A stretch of 64,000 bases of DNA from Selenomonadaceae bacterium (GCA_017527075.1 JAFXQM010000007.1:62001-126000), one strand, 5' to 3'. Counted from the stretch's first letter, positions 9,638-18,278 are shown. The notes: a model not told the origin generated them from the letters alone. Translations and numbers: made by a program.

Positions 9638-10525
9638 ATGCTTAAAAAAATTTTTTTTGCGTGCCTGGCGATAATTTTGTTCGTGCAGGGCGCGGCGTCC
9701 GCCAAAGACAAAGGGTTGCCCGAAGAAGAGCGGATAAGAGTCGCGGTCGAAGTGACGGACGATTCGCGGCACGTGGAACTCGGCACGGCGCAAAACTTGG
9801 AGCTGTTCTTGAACGAAAAACTCGGCGATAAAAATTTGGTGAGCGTCGTCGACACAAAATTTTTCGACGAAGAAAAAAAATCTGAGGGCGGATTGATTCG
9901 CGATGAAGACCTCCTCGCCGAAAACAAACCGTCCGCCGAAGAAATCGGGGAGTTGTTGGTCTTCGACGCGTTTGAATTGCCCAAGCCCGTCGCCGCGCCC
10001 GAAAATTTTCAGCAGACGTTTTACAAAAATCTCGACGTCGCTTACGTCATTCGCTGTGAAGTGCTCGCGCTCGGTGCCACGAAGGTCGAAGACAAAACCG
10101 TCGGGATGCTCTCGTCGATTATCGGCGGCGGAATTTCTCTTTCGGGCAGCGGCTCCAGCAACCGCGACAAAACTTTGCGGCGCGTGGGCAGCGGCATCGG
10201 TCTGCTCGGGCTCGTCGGCATGACGGACATCACGAAACGCACCGCGCTCAACACAGTCGTCAACATGCAATTCATCAGCGTGGAAACCGGCGAAATTCTT
10301 TGGCAACAAAATTTTACGGGTCAAGCCGTGAAACATCACAAGCCCGACAAAAATTTCGACAACGTTTGGACGCAGGCTTACATGGAGTCGGTCGAGAACG
10401 CGGCGAAGCTCATTTCAAAGCGCGTGAACAAATACGTCGACAAAGTTATCATCAAGGGCAAGAGCGACAAAGATTTCATGCCGAAAGTTCCGTTCGGCAA
10501 ACTCGGCGGAGGAAAACTTTTTTAA
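9638..10525 (+). CDS. Secreted CsgG-like protein of unknown role
   Basis: 295 aa with a clear signal peptide (KKIFFACLAIILFVQGAASA, cleavage after the ASA near residue 22). The mature part has features seen in CsgG/GNA1162-like lipoprotein-associated proteins: an N-terminal strand IRVAVEVTDDSRH, a Gly-rich IIGGGISLSGSGSS segment, and VNMQFISVETGEILWQQNF, the usual 'variation by gene set' strand. No lipobox cysteine is seen, so it is not an obvious lipoprotein. The start follows CGGGAGGCGAAGTA. The next gene begins at the base after the stop, so the two are an operon and probably work together at the outer membrane. CsgG membership is an inference from pattern only. Confidence 0.6.
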   Translation: MLKKIFFACLAIILFVQGAASAKDKGLPEEERIRVAVEVTDDSRHVELGTAQNLELFLNEKLGDKNLVSVVDTKFFDEEKKSEGGLIRDEDLLAENKPSAEEIGELLVFDAFELPKPVAAPENFQQTFYKNLDVAYVIRCEVLALGATKVEDKTVGMLSSIIGGGISLSGSGSSNRDKTLRRVGSGIGLLGLVGMTDITKRTALNTVVNMQFISVETGEILWQQNFTGQAVKHHKPDKNFDNVWTQAYMESVENAAKLISKRVNKYVDKVIIKGKSDKDFMPKVPFGKLGGGKLF

Positions 10526-11146
10526 GTGAAAAAATTTTTGGCGGCGATTGGTCTGCTCCTCGTGACGGGCAACGCGGCGGCTCAAGAAATTTCTCCCGAA
10601 GTCGACAGGGGCGTCGCGAGCATCAAGAAAAAAAAATTTGCGTTCAGCGCGGAGACGAAATTTTTTTCTCCTAACGTGAACGCAAAGGTTAAGGGCGAGG
10701 ATTTTTACGCGCACCGCACCGAGGCTCCCGAATTCGTTCTCAAGTACAAAAATTTTTCGGCGGATTACATTCGCGCGCACGACACGCTCCACTTCGTCAG
10801 GCTCAAAGTCGACAGGGAAATTTTTTCGTTGATGGGCACGGGTCTTGAATGGAACGTCGCGTTGAACTCAATGACGTGGCGCGGCGAAAAAAATTATTCT
10901 TCCGTCCTGCCGAGCGTCGGAATAAATTTTTACATGAGGATTCGTCCGCGCTTGGACATTTACGCGCAATTTTCCGGCATGACGCTCGCGGGCCACGGGC
11001 ACTTCAAAGATTTTGAGTCGGGCATAAAATATTTTCCGCAAAAAAATTTTTCGTTGAGCGCGGGCTGGCGTCGAATCGATTATAAATTTCGGCGCGGAAA
11101 TTTTTCTGTGAGCGGATTGTTCGCGGGCGTCCGTTACGATTTCTGA
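10526..11146 (+). CDS. Small outer-membrane beta-barrel protein
   Basis: 206 aa, GTG start directly abutting the previous stop, with GGCGGAGGAAAAC upstream inside the earlier gene. It has a signal peptide (KKFLAAIGLLLVTGNAAA). The rest alternates short amphipathic strands (SVLPSVGINFYMRIRPRLDI, YAQFSGMTLAG, KNFSLSAGWRRIDYKF, FSVSGLFAGVRYDF) and ends in Phe, the outer-membrane-protein C-terminal signature recognised by BamA. An 8-strand barrel would fit the length. No named family is recognised. Paired with the CsgG-like gene, it supports a diderm cell envelope. Confidence 0.65.
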   Translation: MKKFLAAIGLLLVTGNAAAQEISPEVDRGVASIKKKKFAFSAETKFFSPNVNAKVKGEDFYAHRTEAPEFVLKYKNFSADYIRAHDTLHFVRLKVDREIFSLMGTGLEWNVALNSMTWRGEKNYSSVLPSVGINFYMRIRPRLDIYAQFSGMTLAGHGHFKDFESGIKYFPQKNFSLSAGWRRIDYKFRRGNFSVSGLFAGVRYDF

Positions 11147-11161
11147 CGCAAATAATTTTCC

Positions 11162-11200
11162 AAAAAAAAATCCCTCGCACATGCGGGGGAAAATTTTTTT
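11162..11200. terminator. Bidirectional terminator between convergent operons
   Basis: CCCTCGC (11172-11178) and GCGGGGG (11183-11189) form a 7-bp stem with loop ACAT. A T7 run follows on plus and a T9 run on minus, so it serves both the barrel gene and GT41 copy 4. Confidence 0.88.
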
Positions 11201-12767
11201 ACTCGTTCGCGTACAAATTTTTTTGCTCGTCCAAAATTTTTCTGAACGCCGCTTGAATTTCGCGCAAATAAAGTTCCGAATCCATCAGCGGCGATTTTTT
11301 CATCATCGGGCGCAAATTTTTTCTGAGCAACGTGAGCAGTTCCCAATCACCCGCGAGCATGACGGCGCGGGCAATGTACTCGTCGTAAGAATTCACAGCC
11401 AATTCTTCCAGCCCGACGTTTTTTAAAATGCTGAGCCCACAGCGCGAGCCGTGACGGTCGCCGTAAAGACTGACGACGGGCACGCCCATGTAAAGAGCCT
11501 CGGCAGTTGTGGTGACGCCCGTGTAAGGAAAAGTGTCCAGCGCGATATCCATGTCATTGTAATCGGCAGGATGAGTCGCCGATAAGCCGCGCATTTCCAC
11601 TCGGCTCACGTCGAAGCCAAAATCTTTCAGCCGTTCGCCGACAAATTTTTTTCCGTCGTCCGTGTTGAGAAGTTTATTTTTGAGAAGCAGGCGCGAGGAA
11701 GGCACGGCGTCCAAAATTTTTTTCCACGCGCGAAGAATCGAGTCGGTTATCTTTTGAAACTGATTGAAGGTGCCGAACGTCACAAAATTATTTTTCAGGC
11801 ACGGCGGATAAGCGGCGGGTTCGAGATTTATCATCGGCTCGTAACAGATGTGGCTGTGCGGGAGCTTGAGAACTTTTTCCACGAAAAATTTTTCGTCGCC
11901 CGCGCAAGTTTCGTCCGAGAGAAAATAATCGAAGCAGTCGAGACCGGTGCTGCCCATGTAACCGATGCCCGACAGCTGCACGGAGGCGGGACGATACGCC
12001 GCCACACGCAGACGGTTGCCCAATGTGTGCCCGCTCAGGTCGAAGAGAATGTCAATTTCGTCCGCGCGAATCAATTTCGCCGCGTCCTCGTCCGTCAAAG
12101 AAAAAATGTCTCGCCAAGCGTCGGCACTCGCGCGCAACTTTTTCGTGATGTCGTCGTTGAATGAGTTGTTCGAGTAAAAGTAAGTGCTGAAAAATTTTTT
12201 GTCGAGTCCGGTCAGCAACGCCCAAGACCAATTAATCACCGGGTGCTTGTGAAAGTCGGCGGAGAGAAAGCCCACGCGGATTTTTTTGTGCGCATAAAAT
12301 TTTTTCGGAAAGGGTTTGATGTCTGCCAATTTTTTTTTGTAAGCGTCGAAAAAAATGCGGAAATAATCGGGCGCGGCCTCCTCAAAAATGTTCCCGCTAA
12401 AAATCGCGCAATGCAAGCTTTTGTCTTGAGGGTTGTCGATCATCTTCAGCATTAAAAAATAAAATTCTTCGCCTTCCTTGAACAGAGCCAAATTTGTGCA
12501 GATATCTCCCATGTGCCCCAAGATTTCGGAGGCAAAATTTTTTTCTTCGGGCGAAGAGAAATTGAGGAGCGGCAAAATTTTTTCCAGCGCGTAATATTCT
12601 TTGACACTGTTGCCGAGGTCTCCCCACGTCCACGCCTCCCGGTAATAAGCGTGCTTGAAAGTCGGGGCAAGCTGATGAATTTCGTCGAGGATTTTTAAAG
12701 TCGCATCGTAATTTTTTTCCTTGTGCAGTTTGCACGCTTCAGCGTAAAGTTCTTGAACAGTTGTCAT
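11199..12767 (-). CDS. SPINDLY/OGT-like GT41 glycosyltransferase, copy 4 (one TPR unit)
   Basis: 522 aa from the ATG at 12765-12767 (TTTTGGAGGAAAGCAA upstream), overlapping the stop of copy 5 by 4 bp. One TPR-like unit (LYAEACKLHKEKNYDATLKI), then a GT41 domain with KIRVGFLSADFHKHPVINWS, DLSGHTLGNRLRVAAYRPAS, FGTFNQFQKITDSILRAW and DIALDTFPYTGVTTTAEALY. The Gly-Val-Thr-Thr segment differs slightly from the other copies (TGVTTTAEA against TGGVTTCEA). It sits last in the smpB operon on minus. The C-terminus is almost the same as copy 3. The sugar donor and target are unknown. Confidence 0.85.
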   Translation of the reverse strand: MTTVQELYAEACKLHKEKNYDATLKILDEIHQLAPTFKHAYYREAWTWGDLGNSVKEYYALEKILPLLNFSSPEEKNFASEILGHMGDICTNLALFKEGEEFYFLMLKMIDNPQDKSLHCAIFSGNIFEEAAPDYFRIFFDAYKKKLADIKPFPKKFYAHKKIRVGFLSADFHKHPVINWSWALLTGLDKKFFSTYFYSNNSFNDDITKKLRASADAWRDIFSLTDEDAAKLIRADEIDILFDLSGHTLGNRLRVAAYRPASVQLSGIGYMGSTGLDCFDYFLSDETCAGDEKFFVEKVLKLPHSHICYEPMINLEPAAYPPCLKNNFVTFGTFNQFQKITDSILRAWKKILDAVPSSRLLLKNKLLNTDDGKKFVGERLKDFGFDVSRVEMRGLSATHPADYNDMDIALDTFPYTGVTTTAEALYMGVPVVSLYGDRHGSRCGLSILKNVGLEELAVNSYDEYIARAVMLAGDWELLTLLRKNLRPMMKKSPLMDSELYLREIQAAFRKILDEQKNLYANE

Positions 12768-14320
12768 TTGCTTTCCTCCAAAATTTTTTTGAACGCCGTT
12801 TGAATTTCGCTGAGGTAAAGTTGCGAATCCATCAGCGGAGATTTTTTCATCATCGGGCGAAGATTTTTTCTGAGCAAAGTCAAGAGCTCCCAATCGTTGG
12901 CGAGCATGACCGCGCGGGCAATGTACTCGTCGTAAGAATCGACAGCCAATTCCTCCAGCCCGATATTTTTTAAAATGCTGAGCCCGAAGCGCGAGCCGTG
13001 ACGTTCACCATAAAGACTGACGACGGGCACGCCCATGTAAAGAGCCTCGCAGGTCGTCACGCCGCCCGTGTAAGGGAAAGTGTCTGGCGCGATATCCACG
13101 TCGTTGTATTCGATGAGCGGTTGGTCGGTCGTGAACGGGCGCATTTCCACTCGGTCGAGGTCGAAGCCGAAATTTTTCAGCCGTTCGCCGACGAAATTTT
13201 TTCCGTCGCTCGTGTTGAAGATTTTGTGCTTGAGGAGCAGTCGGCTGTCGGGCACGGCGTCCAAAATTTTTTTCCACGCGCGGATAATCGGGTCGGTCAC
13301 CTTCGCGAAGTTGTTAAAGCAGCCGAACGTCACGAAATTATTTTTCACACACGGCGGGAAATCAGCGGGCTTAATGTTCGTGGGCGGTTCGTAACAAAAA
13401 TGGCTGTGAGGGAGCTTGAGAACTTTTTCCGTGAAAAAATTTTCGACGCCCGCGCAAGTTTTGTCGGATAAAAAATAATCGAAGCAGTCGAGCCCGGTGC
13501 TGCCCATGTAACCGATGCCCGACACTTGAACGGAGGCGGGACGATACGCCGCCACGCGCAGACGATTGTTCAGCGTGTGCCCGTCCAGGTCGAAGAGAAT
13601 ATCAATTTCGTCGTCGCGAATCAACTTCGCCGCGTCCTCGTCCGTCAAATCAAAAATATCTCGCCAGCCGTCAACGACCGCTCGAAAATAATTCGTGACC
13701 TCGTCGGAAATTTTTACGTTGGAGTAACAGTAGACTTTGAAAAAATTTTTGTCAAGGTCTCTGAGCAGAGCCCAGCTCCAAGCCATCACGACGCTCCACT
13801 GAAAATTGGCGGAGAGGAAGCCCACGCGAATTTTTTTGTGCGCGTAAAATTTTTTCGGGAAAGGCGCGACGTCCGTCAGATATTTTTTGTACTCGGCGTA
13901 AAGATTTTGAAAGTCTTCGGCGGAAAATTTTTCGGAGCTGCTCGCCGCGAAGAGCGCGTTGCTTATCTCCTCGCAGGCCTTGCGATTGTCGTCGGAGAAT
14001 TTCGCGGACAAACAAAAAGCACGCACCGAATCCTCAGTGCGTCCCAAAAATCTGTTGACCGCGCCGAAGCAGTTGAACGCGTCCGCCGCCAAATTTTTTT
14101 CGTCCGCCGAGTCCGGGTCGAGGCGCGGCAAAAATTTCTCCAGCAGAAAAAATTCTTTGACGGCCTCGCCCTGCTCGCGACGGATGAAAATCTCCAGCAG
14201 AAAACTTTTTTTCCAATGAGGCGCAGCTGCCTTCACTTCCGTGACCAACTTCAACGCCGCGTCAAAATTTTTTTCTCTGTAAAGTTTGAGAGCCGCCGCG
14301 TACTTCTCCAAAATATCCAT
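12764..14320 (-). CDS. SPINDLY/OGT-like GT41 glycosyltransferase, copy 5 (divergent N-terminus)
   Basis: 518 aa from the ATG at 14318-14320; an in-frame TTG at 14330-14332 would add four residues, and neither has a convincing Shine-Dalgarno. Translation may be coupled to the ChW gene, which ends 5 bp upstream. The helical N-terminus (ILEKYAAALKLYREKNFDAA) is the least like the others. The GT41 part keeps KIRVGFLSANFQWS, DLDGHTLNNRLRVAAYRPAS, FGCFNNFAKVTDPIIRAW and TFPYTGGVTTCEALYMG. It reads DIAPDTFPY where the other four have DIALDTFPY, a Leu-to-Pro change beside the donor-binding loop. HKHP is replaced by QWSV, so the base usually offered by His here is missing, and activity could differ. 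Confidence 0.8.
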   Translation of the reverse strand: MDILEKYAAALKLYREKNFDAALKLVTEVKAAAPHWKKSFLLEIFIRREQGEAVKEFFLLEKFLPRLDPDSADEKNLAADAFNCFGAVNRFLGRTEDSVRAFCLSAKFSDDNRKACEEISNALFAASSSEKFSAEDFQNLYAEYKKYLTDVAPFPKKFYAHKKIRVGFLSANFQWSVVMAWSWALLRDLDKNFFKVYCYSNVKISDEVTNYFRAVVDGWRDIFDLTDEDAAKLIRDDEIDILFDLDGHTLNNRLRVAAYRPASVQVSGIGYMGSTGLDCFDYFLSDKTCAGVENFFTEKVLKLPHSHFCYEPPTNIKPADFPPCVKNNFVTFGCFNNFAKVTDPIIRAWKKILDAVPDSRLLLKHKIFNTSDGKNFVGERLKNFGFDLDRVEMRPFTTDQPLIEYNDVDIAPDTFPYTGGVTTCEALYMGVPVVSLYGERHGSRFGLSILKNIGLEELAVDSYDEYIARAVMLANDWELLTLLRKNLRPMMKKSPLMDSQLYLSEIQTAFKKILEESK

Positions 14321-14325
14321 TTCGT

Positions 14326-14940
14326 TTACCAAGCGTAATCGTCGTAACGTTCGCGCTCATATCTGTCGCGCTCATATCTGTCGCGCCCGTATCTGTCGCG
14401 GCCATATCTGTCGCGCCCGTATCTGTCGTAACCGTATCTGTCGCGCCCGTAACGTTCGCGCTCTTGACTGCTGCCCTTCTCGACAATTTCAATTTGCAGA
14501 GCCTCAATCCTCAGGCTTTGACCTTCGGTGCCGGCGATGATTCCGTTCTTGACCCAATCCTGCCAGCCGATATTTTGAACGTGCGCGCGATAATAAACGT
14601 CGTATCTGTTCGCCAGGGAGCCCGTGAGCCGAATGCGAATCGCCTCCATGCGCAGGCCTTCGCCGACCGTGCCCGCGACCTCGCCCGAATATCGCCAGCC
14701 CTGCCAGCCGATATTTTGAACGTGCGCGTTGTATTCAATGCCGTCGGAGAAATTTATGATTATCGCCTCAAGCCGTCTGTCCTTGCCCGTGGTGCCGGCG
14801 ACTTGTCCGTTGCTTACGGGGCGCAGCCAGCCTTTGTCTTGGACGTGAGCTTGATAAGTCAGGTGCGGCTCGGCGAAGGCACTTTGCGTGAAAATCATCG
14901 CCGCCAGCAAAATCATCAAGCCGAAAAATTTTTTAATCAT
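14326..14940 (-). CDS. Secreted ChW-repeat protein with Arg/Tyr/Asp-rich tail
   Basis: 204 aa. Signal peptide ([20 protein letters not shown], cut near AFA-EPH). Three consecutive ChW repeats follow ('clostridial hydrophobic with conserved W', PF07538): each reads AHVQ(D/N)xGW, then GxxAGTxGxxxRxEAI, at about residues 30-60, 77-108 and 118-150. The last 50 residues are a pentad-like tail ([10 protein letters not shown], later [10 protein letters not shown]) encoded by a 15-bp tandem repeat. ChW repeats are known from secreted and surface proteins of Clostridium acetobutylicum; their ligand is not established. The gene overlaps the smpB stop by 4 bp and precedes two GT41 genes, so it is a possible glycosylation substrate (inference). 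The tail has few Ser or Thr. Confidence 0.8.
   Translation of the reverse strand: MIKKFFGLMILLAAMIFTQSAFAEPHLTYQAHVQDKGWLRPVSNGQVAGTTGKDRRLEAIIINFSDGIEYNAHVQNIGWQGWRYSGEVAGTVGEGLRMEAIRIRLTGSLANRYDVYYRAHVQNIGWQDWVKNGIIAGTEGQSLRIEALQIEIVEKGSSQERERYGRDRYGYDRYGRDRYGRDRYGRDRYERDRYERERYDDYAW
14336..14462. repeat. 15-bp tandem repeat coding the RYGRD tail
   Basis: About eight near-copies of a 15-bp unit (CGTATCTGTCGCGCC-like on plus), some with GCTCATA variants. Each codes five residues, so copy-number change keeps the frame. Confidence 0.85.
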
Positions 14941-15401
14941 CTCGACCTCTCCTTCAGTGCTCGTTCCACGTCGCGCTGAGCAGATTTTTCGTGAAGGGCT
15001 TCGCGTTTGTCATAAGTGTGTTTGCCGCTCGCCAACGCCAGCTCTAACTTCGCCCGCCCTTTTTTGAAATAAATCTTCAGCGGCACGAGTGTGAAACCTT
15101 TTTCGCGGGTCTTGCCGAAGAGTTTCAAAATTTCTCTCTTGTGCAGGAGCAGCCGACGCCGACGCAGCGGCTCGTGATTAAAAATATTTCCCTGCTCGTA
15201 GGGGCTGATGTGCATGTGTTCAAGAAAAACTTCGCCGTCCTTGACCTCGGCGTAACTGTCGCGCAGATTCGCCTTGCCAGCGCGCAAACTTTTGACTTCC
15301 GTGCCCTTGAGCTCGATTCCCGCCTCATACGTCTCGTGGATAAAATAATCGTGGCGTGCCTTCCGATTTTCGCACGCAATTTTTATCTCTTCTTTCTTCA
15401 T
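14937..15401 (-). CDS. smpB: SsrA-binding protein SmpB
   Basis: 154 aa tmRNA-binding protein for ribosome rescue. Motifs: [59 protein letters not shown], and the basic C-terminal tail. The ATG at 15399-15401 is chosen because CGAGGTGATTTGC places GAGG 8 nt upstream; an in-frame GTG three codons earlier is part of that site. It heads an operon smpB-ChW-GT41-GT41 with overlapping genes. No tmRNA gene was found in the window. Confidence 0.97.
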   Translation of the reverse strand: MKKEEIKIACENRKARHDYFIHETYEAGIELKGTEVKSLRAGKANLRDSYAEVKDGEVFLEHMHISPYEQGNIFNHEPLRRRRLLLHKREILKLFGKTREKGFTLVPLKIYFKKGRAKLELALASGKHTYDKREALHEKSAQRDVERALKERSR

Positions 15402-15469
15402 GCAAATCACCTCGCCGCAATGATAACAACCGCCGCCGCCTTTTGCAACTTAAAAGTTTGTTAGGCAAC

Positions 15470-15494
15470 AAAAAAAGGCAACCGCATGGTCGCC
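15470..15494 (-). terminator. Terminator of the cysS-mrnC operon
   Basis: On minus, GGCGACC (15488-15494) pairs with GGTTGCC (15477-15483, one G-U pair), followed by seven Ts at 15470-15476. The rest of the gap 15402-15564 must also hold the smpB promoter; no clear hexamers were seen. Confidence 0.75.
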
Positions 15495-15564
15495 AAAAAA
15501 TTTTTTTCACGACGCAAAAACTTTCCACGCCCGAAATTTTTTCCTCACGCCTCGAAAAATTTTT

Positions 15565-16044
15565 TTATGGCGACGCCTCCCTGAATGCCAACTCGCAGAT
15601 TTCATCAAGGCGCGAAAAATTTTTTCTGAGGTAAAGTTCTCCAAGCAAAGCTTCAAAGCCGGTGCTCGCGTGATACTCGGCGACGGTTGCTTTGCGCGGC
15701 GCGTGACTCTTTGCATTTCTTCCGCGGCGAAAAATATCGCGCTCGGCGTCCGTCAAAAAATTTTCTATCGCGTGATAAGTTTTGGCCTGCGCGGTCGCCG
15801 AGACGATTTGCGCGCTGAGGTCGTGGAGCCGCGTGATGTTGTGCGTGACTTGCAACAGGCGCGTGCGAATGTAAAGATGGAAGTAAGCGTCGCCGACGTG
15901 AGCCAAGACCAGAGGCGAGAGCGTTTTAATTTCTTCGGCGGGAAAATCTGCGGCGCGGTGATTAATTTCGGTCGTCAAAATTTCGGACGCGTCATCAGGA
16001 TGCAACGTCACGTTGCCGGGCGGGAAATTTATTGACGATGCCAT
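15565..16044 (-). CDS. mrnC: Mini-ribonuclease 3
   Basis: 159 aa, RNase III catalytic domain without a dsRNA-binding domain. It matures 23S rRNA ends in Firmicutes. Motifs: LSPLVLAHVGDAYFHLYIR with the catalytic Asp, VSATAQAKTYHAI, and FEALLGELYL with the second acidic site. The start ATG at 16042-16044 overlaps cysS by 16 bp, with AAGGAGCAATATGG upstream. The cysS-mrnC order is conserved in Firmicutes, which supports the call. Confidence 0.93.
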   Translation of the reverse strand: MASSINFPPGNVTLHPDDASEILTTEINHRAADFPAEEIKTLSPLVLAHVGDAYFHLYIRTRLLQVTHNITRLHDLSAQIVSATAQAKTYHAIENFLTDAERDIFRRGRNAKSHAPRKATVAEYHASTGFEALLGELYLRKNFSRLDEICELAFREASP

Positions 16045-17579
16045 ATTGCTCCTTGCGGCGTGTCCTCGACGACGAAACCCGCTGCCTTCAGGTCGTCGCG
16101 GATTTTGTCGGCGAGTTTCCAATTTTTTGCGGCGCGCGCGTTCTGCCGAAGCTCCAAAATAATTTTCATGAGCGCGTCGACGGTCTGTCCGTCCTCAGAA
16201 ATTTTTTCCTCGTCCTTCTCGACGGGCACGGGCTGTTCGAATATCCCGATTATCTCCGCCATCTCCAAGTAAATGTCACGGACGCGCAAAATGATGTCGC
16301 CGTCAATCGTCACGGGCAAAATTTTTCCGCCGACGAATTCATTGTAATAACCGCCGACTTCGCCCGCCAGCTCCAGCATGTGCGTTATCGCCAGCGCGGT
16401 GTTGAAGTCGTCGCTCATCGCCGCGTAAAAATTTGACAGAAGCCGCTCGCCCTCCTCGACGAGACCGCCCGCGGGACTCACCGTTATCGCGAAATTTTTT
16501 TCGCCCGTGTCCTTGATGAATTCGCCCGCGTGAATCTTGCGCGCCAAATCATCCAGCTGCCAATAAGCCTTGGCGAGTTTGCCGAAAAATTCTTGCGCCT
16601 CAATGATTCGCTCCTCGCTGAACTCCAACGGATTGCGGTAATGAGTCAGCAGGAGGAACACGCGCAGGACTTCGCCCGAAAATTTTTTCAGAGCACCCTC
16701 GACCGTGAAAAAATTTCCGGCGGACTTGCTCATCTTGACCTGCTCGCCTTCCGCCGACTCCTTGGCAACCTCGTCTTTATCTTTTTTGACGGTGATGAAT
16801 CCGTTGTGAACCCAATATTGCGCGAAAGAATTTTCGTCGCCGAGAGCCGCCTGACTCTGCGCGATTTCGTTCTCGTGGTGCGGGAAGATTAAATCGGAGC
16901 CGCCGCCGTGAAAGTCAAACTTCTCGCCCAAATATTTCAGCGACATGACGGAGCATTCAATGTGCCAGCCGGGACGCCCCGCGCCCCACGGACTTTCCCA
17001 CGAAGGCTCGCCGGGCTTGGCCGCCTTCCACAGCGCAAAATCCATCGGGTTGCGTTTGCGTTCGTCGACCTCGACGCGCGCACCCGCCAACATGTCCGAG
17101 AGTTTGCGCCCGCTGAGCTTGCCGTAATTTTTATCTTCCTCCACGCTGTAAAAAACGTCGCCGTTGTCCAGCACGTAAGCGAAGCCCTTGTCGACGAGCG
17201 TTTGAATCATTTTTATAATATCGTCCATGGTCTCTGACACGCGTGGATAAAAATCTGCGCGGCGAACGTTGAGGGCGTCCATGCTCTTGAAGTAAGCGGC
17301 GATATTTTTTTCGGCAACGTCTTTCCACGTGATGCCGAGTTTGTTTGCCTCCCTGATGATTTTGTCGTCGACGTCGGTGAAATTTTGAATGTAACGAACT
17401 TTGTAACCGCTCTTTGCAAAGAAGCGGCGAATGACATCCCACGTGACGAACGGGCGCGCGTTGCCGATATGCGGAGTGTTGTAAGGTGTCACGCCGCAGC
17501 AATAAATGCTGACCTCGCCCTTCTTTACCGGTTTGAAAATTTCCTTCGACCGACTCATCGTGTTATAAACTTTAATCAT
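16029..17579 (-). CDS. cysS: Cysteinyl-tRNA synthetase
   Basis: 516 aa class I aminoacyl-tRNA synthetase. Signatures: the HIGH box as TPHIGNARPF near residue 35, zinc-site residues in CCGVTPYN, CSVMSLKYLG and HHENEIAQS, and the KMSKS loop as VKMSKSAGNFF near residue 280. The insertion VKKDKDEVAKESAEGEQ just before KMSKS is a little longer than usual. The start overlaps the stop of the PIN toxin gene (ATGA), so this essential gene seems to be translated from a message that begins in the toxin-antitoxin pair. Confidence 0.97.
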   Translation of the reverse strand: MIKVYNTMSRSKEIFKPVKKGEVSIYCCGVTPYNTPHIGNARPFVTWDVIRRFFAKSGYKVRYIQNFTDVDDKIIREANKLGITWKDVAEKNIAAYFKSMDALNVRRADFYPRVSETMDDIIKMIQTLVDKGFAYVLDNGDVFYSVEEDKNYGKLSGRKLSDMLAGARVEVDERKRNPMDFALWKAAKPGEPSWESPWGAGRPGWHIECSVMSLKYLGEKFDFHGGGSDLIFPHHENEIAQSQAALGDENSFAQYWVHNGFITVKKDKDEVAKESAEGEQVKMSKSAGNFFTVEGALKKFSGEVLRVFLLLTHYRNPLEFSEERIIEAQEFFGKLAKAYWQLDDLARKIHAGEFIKDTGEKNFAITVSPAGGLVEEGERLLSNFYAAMSDDFNTALAITHMLELAGEVGGYYNEFVGGKILPVTIDGDIILRVRDIYLEMAEIIGIFEQPVPVEKDEEKISEDGQTVDALMKIILELRQNARAAKNWKLADKIRDDLKAAGFVVEDTPQGAIWHRQ

Positions 17580-18025
17580 GAGTAAATCACTCCTCCAAAA
17601 TTTTTTTCAATGTGTGCGCAAAATTCTTCGGGCGTAAAAATTTTTACCTCGTCGTCGACGAAGCCCTGCATGTTCCGCGTGACAATTCCGTCAAAGCCAT
17701 TCGATTTGGCGACGGCGTATTGAACGGAGTCCTCGAAGTCTTTCCAGTTCAAAGCAAAGGCGTTATGGATATCGTCGGCAGTCACTTTGACGACGCCAAC
17801 GAACTCGAAAAGTTTGCTGAAGTGACCGCGAACGACTTGATGGTTTTTCAAATTTTTGTAAGTGATGTAGTAGATGTCCGTGACGGTTGACGCCGAAATA
17901 AAATTGTTGACGACAGGGTATTCTCTCGAAAGAGCGAGTACCTGCCTGCTCATGCCAACGAAAGGCTCACGGTCAAGAAAAGAATCCAAAACTACATTCG
18001 TGTCAATCAGAAAGTTTAATCCCAT
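17576..18025 (-). CDS. PIN-domain toxin-like ribonuclease (VapC type)
   Basis: 149 aa. PIN-fold acidic residues are visible: FLIDTNVVLDSFLDREP at the N-terminus, the middle FEDSVQYAVAKSNGFDGIVT, and RNMQGFVDDEVKIFTPEEF at the end. The start ATG at 18023-18025 has GGAAGAAAG upstream and overlaps the antitoxin gene by 23 bp; longer in-frame starts have no ribosome site. PIN toxins cut RNA, often initiator tRNA or rRNA (family knowledge); the target is unknown. Downstream it overlaps cysS by 4 bp. Confidence 0.85.
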   Translation of the reverse strand: MGLNFLIDTNVVLDSFLDREPFVGMSRQVLALSREYPVVNNFISASTVTDIYYITYKNLKNHQVVRGHFSKLFEFVGVVKVTADDIHNAFALNWKDFEDSVQYAVAKSNGFDGIVTRNMQGFVDDEVKIFTPEEFCAHIEKNFGGVIYS

Positions 18026-18278
18026 ATCTTTCTTCCATCCTTTCTCTGCGCCAGTCATCGAGGGTTTTCGACGGGTCCACGCCTTTCAAGCAACCGGTGA
18101 AGCTGTCCAAAAGCGCATTAATCTCTTCTTTGCTCAAAATTTTTTTAGGCTTCTGTTCCGCGACGGAGGAGACGGTGACGCTCACGATCTGGTCATCGGG
18201 ATAGTTCGGCAGGTCGATTATCCCTTTCAAGTCGCCCGCCGTCATTTCCTTGCGCACGGTCTTCAAGTTCATGTCCAT
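18003..18278 (-). CDS. Putative antitoxin partner of the PIN protein
   Basis: 91 aa. No DNA-binding fold is obvious. The N-terminus (KTVRKEMTAGDLKGIIDLP) and a short VSVTV strand resemble DUF2281-like antitoxins. The C-terminal KTLDDWRRERMEERYG is the typical toxin-wrapping helix of antitoxins placed upstream of PIN genes. The ATG at 18276-18278 is chosen for AAAGGAGTGCTGAAC, and a promoter lies 35 bp upstream. The overlap with the PIN gene and the gene order support the assignment; the family name is not certain. Confidence 0.7.
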   Translation of the reverse strand: MDMNLKTVRKEMTAGDLKGIIDLPNYPDDQIVSVTVSSVAEQKPKKILSKEEINALLDSFTGCLKGVDPSKTLDDWRRERMEERYGIKLSD

